A stretch of 64,000 bases of DNA from Limnohabitans sp. MMS-10A-178 (GTDB lineage: Bacteria > Pseudomonadota > Gammaproteobacteria > Burkholderiales > Burkholderiaceae_C), in NCBI RefSeq assembly GCF_003063375.1, contig NZ_NERY01000001.1, positions 682,001 through 746,000 on the forward strand, given 5' to 3'. The notes beneath the pieces are model-generated. The model had not been told where the DNA came from and did not search any database. It saw only the letters and a list, made by a program, of their open reading frames with translations. Numbering within the stretch: position 1 is the stretch's first letter; every line of letters starts with the position of its first letter. Shown here piece after piece: positions 60,290-64,000 of the stretch. Made by a program: the position numbers and the translations under genes.

Positions 60290-60306
60290 CTCTCACAATT
60301 TAAGAT
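60278..60306 (+). promoter_or_regulatory. Predicted promoter of the porin-GH17 unit
   Basis: TTGACG (60278-60283), a 17-base spacer, TAAGAT (60301-60306). The operator begins exactly 2 bases after the -10 box, the same geometry as for the lipoprotein gene. Confidence 0.7.
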
Positions 60307-60308
60307 TA

Positions 60309-60322
60309 TGAAAGCGCTTTCA
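60309..60322. promoter_or_regulatory. LacI-type operator of the porin-GH17 unit
   Basis: Perfect palindrome TGAAAGCGCTTTCA covering the expected transcription start, 13 bases before the porin ATG. A repressor here would block initiation. Confidence 0.85.
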
Positions 60323-60335
60323 AATTAGTGAAACT

Positions 60336-61661
60336 ATGACACATCCAATCTTGCCAAATATCGCACGCCAAAGTGCGCGGTTCCGATCCATCGCATTAGC
60401 CATTGTGCTTTTCTCGGGTGCTTCAAGTTATGCCATTGACTTTGGGCCAGAGGGAATGTTTAGCCTCACTGGATTTGCGAAATCAGAAGTTCGAAGAGGC
60501 AGTAACAATTGCAATGAATGCCAACTTTATCCACTCGAGAACAAACAAAGAATTTGGGCCGATGATTTGGTCGTAGGCAAGCCTTATGGCACAAGCAATT
60601 CAGATGTCACACTGTTTCAGCCATGGTTGGGCGTGAAATATGACCTAGGTCAGGGTTACAAATTCAATGGCTTGGTCAGCCAGAGATGGCGCGACGGAAA
60701 ACATGACATTCCTGGCTTCTGGTATGAAAAAAATATAGCGATAAGTCATGACGACTATGGAAGTTTGAGAGTCGGTGCCATGACCACCCGAACATGGAGC
60801 ATCGCGGACTATCCTTATGGCACCAACATTGGCGTGGCCAGTGTATGGGGATCAAGTGGCGCAGGATACGGCTTGCTGACAAAGGCGGTCAGATATACAT
60901 CAAGAAAATTTGATGTTGCGCAAGGAGATTTGGTTGTTGAGGCCAGTTACGACCAAGGAAATCGTGATTTCAAAATTAACAAGCCAAAGTTTCTTGAACT
61001 TTATGCGCAGTATTACAAAGGCGATTTGGTCATTGACGCCATGTTCCAGGACACCCGAAATGGCAACCCTCAAGCTTGGAGTCAAGGACCCTTCACAAGC
61101 CTGACTCCAAATGTAGCCGACGATCCCAAGCTGGGCGGTTCTGGACAATCGATCGCCATGGTCATGGGCCGCTATCAACTTGATTCTCGAATTGAACTTT
61201 CTGGTGGCATTCGCATCAATCGCTGGAGTGGTGCATATGCAGTTATCACAGTTCCTGGTGCACAAGCTCAGTGGAATAACATGTTCAATGTCGATTGGAA
61301 CGGCCAACTCAATGGCGTCCCCAATCCTGGTTATGCCGCAAGAACAGTAGACACCATGCTTGGCGCTCGGTACAGAATGGGGCAATGGACCGCACATACC
61401 GGCCTGACATATCTAGGCAAAGCCAATACTTCAAATCCCAGTGAGCGAGGACAAAGCAATGCTGCTCTGATCAATACATTGGGTCTGGGTTATGAAGTTC
61501 GTCAAGGCTTCCAAGTTTATGGCTTTGTTGGCATCGTTAACTATGCACGAATTGGCTTAGCTCCAATGTCAATGCCCTCTAACACTGCATTCACCGACGT
61601 CGATTCGCGAGTTACTCGCACAGGCAATTGGGCGGGTTTAGGCGCAGTTTACGTGTTCTAA
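60336..61661 (+). CDS. Outer-membrane porin, probably for glucan oligosaccharides
   Basis: A 441-residue outer-membrane beta-barrel protein. Signal peptide ends near GASSYA-ID; the mature chain alternates polar and aromatic residues in strands (YDLGQGYKFNGLVSQRWRDGKHD, LRVGAMTTRTWSIADYPYG) and ends in Phe (GLGAVYVF), the usual signal for barrel assembly. A CNECQLYPLE stretch near residue 53 gives two cysteines close together. It is not a recognisable member of the general Burkholderiales porin-4 family by its start, and its placement with glucanases suggests a sugar-specific channel. That substrate is inference. It is followed by GH17 after 17 bases. Confidence 0.8.
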   Translation: MTHPILPNIARQSARFRSIALAIVLFSGASSYAIDFGPEGMFSLTGFAKSEVRRGSNNCNECQLYPLENKQRIWADDLVVGKPYGTSNSDVTLFQPWLGVKYDLGQGYKFNGLVSQRWRDGKHDIPGFWYEKNIAISHDDYGSLRVGAMTTRTWSIADYPYGTNIGVASVWGSSGAGYGLLTKAVRYTSRKFDVAQGDLVVEASYDQGNRDFKINKPKFLELYAQYYKGDLVIDAMFQDTRNGNPQAWSQGPFTSLTPNVADDPKLGGSGQSIAMVMGRYQLDSRIELSGGIRINRWSGAYAVITVPGAQAQWNNMFNVDWNGQLNGVPNPGYAARTVDTMLGARYRMGQWTAHTGLTYLGKANTSNPSERGQSNAALINTLGLGYEVRQGFQVYGFVGIVNYARIGLAPMSMPSNTAFTDVDSRVTRTGNWAGLGAVYVF

Positions 61662-61678
61662 ATTGAAGGGACACAAGC

Positions 61679-63457
61679 ATGAATAACTTTGAAAAATTGA
61701 ACATGAAGAATTTGATCAAAAGCTACCTATCCTTATTGATGGCTGCGAGTATGGCTTTGGTATTGATTGGGTGTGGCGGGGGAGGAGTCGTCCCTTCCAA
61801 TGGCGTACAAGTAAGAGCTTTAAGTGCAGATTTTGGCACTCGAAAAGCTGTTTCTTATTCTCCTTATCGCAGTACCAGCACCGACGGAAATAATTTTCAA
61901 AATGAAGTGGTAACCACCGCCAATGTCTTGCAAGATTTGCGTTTGTTACAAGATGGTGGTTTCACACTCATTCGCTTGTTCAACAGCAGTGATGCAATGG
62001 CCAAAGTGATATTGGAGACCATTAAAAATAACAATCTGGATATCAAAGTGATGCTTGGAGTCTGGATCCAATCCGGAAACCCTGGAGGGATCAACGAAGC
62101 AGAAATTGCCAGGGCGGTGAGCCTAGCCAACAACTACAAAAGTATCGTTTTGGCTTTGAGCGTGGGCAACGAAACGATGGTCAATTGGTCATTCAATCCA
62201 GTGTCTGTAGCCGACATGGTCAAATACATCAACGCTGTCCGTAGTCAAGTCACGCAACCAGTGACCACTGATGACAATTGGGCATTTTTTGCAAAGGCAA
62301 ACAATAACCAAGAACCAAAAGCTATCTTGAATGCGGTTGATTTTGTGGCAATGCATACTTATCCACTGGCAGACTCAGTGCATGACGCTAACAAATGGAA
62401 CTGGCAGCAAACTGATAAAGCAGCTAATTTGCGCGCAGAGGCAATGATGGATGCCGCTATTGCAGCCGCAAAAAGTGATTTCAATGCGGTAAGGTCTTAC
62501 ATGGACAACCTCGGCTTAACCAACACGCCCATTGTGATTGGAGAAACAGGCTGGAAGGCAGTAGCGTCTGGCGGTGAAAATTACCGAGCACACCCTGTTA
62601 ATCAGAAAATGTATTTTGAACGTTTAACAGCTTGGAGCAACTCTAGCGCAGCTGCAAAACCAAAGAGCATTTTCTATTTTGAGGCGTTTGACGAGCCTTG
62701 GAAAAAAGCCGACGACAAATGGGGGCTGTTCAATGTCGAACGTAAGGCGCGTTATGTTGTGCAGTCACTCTATCCAAATAGCATTTGGGAATCCGGTGCT
62801 TACACATCTGCAGACGCCCTTTATTTTATTCCCACACAGAGTAACGGCACCATCACTGCCAATCGATACACTATTTTCTCGGACATGAATACCGCAGGTG
62901 AAGTCAGGCCTTCGGAGTCAATTTTGTGGGTTGGCTGGGACAACCCAGCAACTGCTTATGCGGGAAGCAGCTCTATCAGCTTTGCAACTGGCGATGGGCC
63001 CAATTCATTAGAAATCACACCCGCACCTACAAGCTGGGGCTGGGGCATGATTGCGGCCTTGCAAACTTCTGCAGATGACCTTTCACAATTTGCCACAACA
63101 GGTAAGTTGAATTTCAGCATCAAGACAACGTATCCAGGAAAAATTGAGTTTGGTTTTTTAACAGGTACCACAACCGCGGGCAGTGCTTACGATGTTTACC
63201 TCACAGTTGATCCCGCCAATAATCCATATGGTTATGTCAATGATGGAACTTGGCGCAACGTTTCCATACCTGTCAGCGCCATAACGCCTCGCGGCGCCAT
63301 GGCCTATGGCATGACCGATGCCAGTAAGTCAAAACTAGATTTAAGCAAAGTGACTAACCCATTGGTCATTGCCGACAGGTATGAAAAAACAGGCAAGTCA
63401 AACAACTCGAATGACAGAACTAAGATCTACATTGACAATGTGTATTGGTCAAAATAA
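61679..63457 (+). CDS. GH17 beta-1,3-glucanase lipoprotein with C-terminal binding domain
   Basis: Family 17 glycoside hydrolase, 592 residues. Lipobox LIGC (Cys32) with Gly at +2 suggests the outer membrane. The TIM-barrel carries the acid/base Glu165 in LSVGNET and nucleophile Glu289 in VIGETGWKA; YSPYRS, DGGFTLIRLFNS and VDFVAMHTYPLAD are family features. After residue of about 385 comes a separate beta-rich domain (WGWGMIAALQTSADDLSQFATTGKLNFSIKTTYPGKIEFGFLTG, ending TKIYIDNVYW) like the galactose-binding-type modules on other glucanases, likely a glucan-binding domain. The start follows AAGGGA. Last gene of its unit. Confidence 0.93.
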   Translation: MNNFEKLNMKNLIKSYLSLLMAASMALVLIGCGGGGVVPSNGVQVRALSADFGTRKAVSYSPYRSTSTDGNNFQNEVVTTANVLQDLRLLQDGGFTLIRLFNSSDAMAKVILETIKNNNLDIKVMLGVWIQSGNPGGINEAEIARAVSLANNYKSIVLALSVGNETMVNWSFNPVSVADMVKYINAVRSQVTQPVTTDDNWAFFAKANNNQEPKAILNAVDFVAMHTYPLADSVHDANKWNWQQTDKAANLRAEAMMDAAIAAAKSDFNAVRSYMDNLGLTNTPIVIGETGWKAVASGGENYRAHPVNQKMYFERLTAWSNSSAAAKPKSIFYFEAFDEPWKKADDKWGLFNVERKARYVVQSLYPNSIWESGAYTSADALYFIPTQSNGTITANRYTIFSDMNTAGEVRPSESILWVGWDNPATAYAGSSSISFATGDGPNSLEITPAPTSWGWGMIAALQTSADDLSQFATTGKLNFSIKTTYPGKIEFGFLTGTTTAGSAYDVYLTVDPANNPYGYVNDGTWRNVSIPVSAITPRGAMAYGMTDASKSKLDLSKVTNPLVIADRYEKTGKSNNSNDRTKIYIDNVYWSK

Positions 63458-63475
63458 GAGTTAAGTGGATACAAG

Positions 63476-63511
63476 AAAGCCCTGAGATTGCAAATGCACT
63501 CTCAGGGCTTT
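63476..63511. terminator. Intrinsic terminator shared by GH17 and the ABC ATPase gene
   Basis: Perfect 12-base stem AAAGCCCTGAGA/TCTCAGGGCTTT with a 12-base loop, followed by T's. It lies between two convergent genes, 19 bases after the GH17 stop and 13 bases beyond the ATPase stop. Confidence 0.88.
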
Positions 63512-63524
63512 TTCAATCAGCAGA

Positions 63525-64000
63525 TCAGTTGACTCGATGACTTTTTGAGTCAAACCCCAGAATGTGGCTCTTGTTAAAAAACAAACCAATCGAATCATGA
63601 CTTTTGAATTTTTTGTCAGAGTTCATTTTGACATTGATCAAGTTTGTTAAACCATTAACTTGGCAGTGATAAATGGAAGAGTCGCCTAAATGTTCAGCCA
63701 GCACCACGGTGGCTGGTAGACCTTGAGCAGCCTCAACAATGTCAATGTGTTCTGGTCGAAAAGCAATGCAATGTGGCTTTGTTGAAAAATTTTCTGAATG
63801 CAAATTCCACCAAGCCTTCAGCCATTCAGAGGCCATGTTGAAATTAGGTTTCTCAATCAAGTTTATGCGAGGCGAACCTAAAAAACTGGCCACAAATTGA
63901 TTGCAAGGTTGCTCATACAGTGACAAAGGTGAACCCAACTGCTCTATGTTCCCATTGTTAAAAACTGCAATTCGATCGCCCATAGTCATAGCCTCAACTT
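63525..64000 (-). CDS. Sugar ABC transporter ATP-binding protein (MalK type, 5' part outside window)
   Basis: C-terminal 158 residues of a MalK/UgpC-type ATPase; the frame runs open to the window edge, so the Walker motifs lie outside. Visible are the end of the nucleotide domain (VEAMTMGDRIAVFNNGNIEQLGSPLSLYEQPCNQFVASFLGSPRIN) and the OB-fold regulatory domain with the family block HCIAFRPEHIDIV. Proteins of this type energise importers of oligosaccharides. Convergent with GH17 and beside it, this suggests the importer for the released glucan fragments; inference. The regulatory domain is short. Confidence 0.9.
   Translation of the reverse strand, partial: VEAMTMGDRIAVFNNGNIEQLGSPLSLYEQPCNQFVASFLGSPRINLIEKPNFNMASEWLKAWWNLHSENFSTKPHCIAFRPEHIDIVEAAQGLPATVVLAEHLGDSSIYHCQVNGLTNLINVKMNSDKKFKSHDSIGLFFNKSHILGFDSKSHRVN

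Noticed and set aside
56824-60322. TGAAAGCGCTTTCA as a CcpA catabolite-response (cre) site
   Set aside because: The sequence fits the cre consensus, but CcpA is a Firmicutes regulator. Other LacI-family regulators use the same core, and these copies are limited to the glucan genes here.
55786-64000. Polysaccharide utilisation locus of the Bacteroidetes type
   Set aside because: No SusC-like TonB receptor, SusD-like protein or hybrid two-component regulator is present.

Overview
The window looks like chromosomal DNA of a betaproteobacterium of the order Burkholderiales, most likely a freshwater member of the Comamonadaceae such as a Limnohabitans or Rhodoferax relative. The reasons are the conserved gene neighbourhoods (pilMNOPQ-aroK-aroB-dgt-gltB-gltD; mla-ibaG-murA-his-tatABC; petABC-sspA-sspB; secA-argJ-mutT-yacG-zapD-coaE-pilD) and the family-typical start regions of PetA and TatB. 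The genus is inference; no rRNA gene is present. Genes are dense, with no gene-free stretch longer than about 190 bases.

Layout. 0-4.7 kb: end of msrQ, lysA with lptM, cyaY, and the class A penicillin-binding protein gene mrcA. 4.7-13.99 kb: a compact run of overlapping genes with a slimmed-down pilM, pilN, a fused pilO-pilP, a short secretin pilQ, then aroK, aroB, dgt, an MFS transporter, a DUF1415 protein and a methyltransferase. 13.99-14.85 kb: a REP-associated tyrosine transposase between 29-bp inverted repeats. 14.9-21.1 kb: gltB and gltD (glutamate synthase). 21.2-37.9 kb: an almost unbroken plus-strand series with the Mla lipid transport genes, a YadGH-like ABC exporter, ibaG, murA, all histidine genes except a separate histidinol phosphatase (with a sugar mutarotase inserted), a HIT protein and tatABC. 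37.9-44.5 kb: a membrane-anchored HtrA-type protease, pdxA, the cytochrome bc1 genes petABC, sspA, sspB and a tRNA-Thr(UGU). 44.5-52.1 kb: dciA, secA, argJ, a DUF815 ATPase, mutT, yacG, zapD and coaE. 52.1-55.3 kb: pilD, pilC and a short pilB. The two pil clusters together make a reduced type IV pilus or DNA-uptake machine resembling the hof/com sets of gammaproteobacteria.

55.4-64 kb is the accessory region: a beta-1,3-glucan (laminarin-type) utilisation locus. It encodes a GH16 lipoprotein, a GH81 endo-glucanase, a GH17 lipoprotein with a C-terminal probable glucan-binding domain, an outer-membrane porin, an uncharacterised Ig-like lipoprotein, and at the right edge the end of a MalK-type ABC transporter ATPase. 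Three perfect copies of the 14-bp palindrome TGAAAGCGCTTTCA, a LacI-family type operator, sit at the start sites or promoters of the lipoprotein, GH81-GH16 and porin-GH17 transcription units. At two of them the operator lies exactly 2 bp downstream of a good -10 box. No TonB-dependent SusC/SusD pair and no regulator gene are in the window. The proposed flow is extracellular or surface cleavage by GH16/GH81/GH17, capture by the lipoprotein, entry through the porin, and ABC import. The cleavage chemistry is well supported by catalytic motifs; the roles of the lipoprotein, the porin and the ABC system are inference from context.
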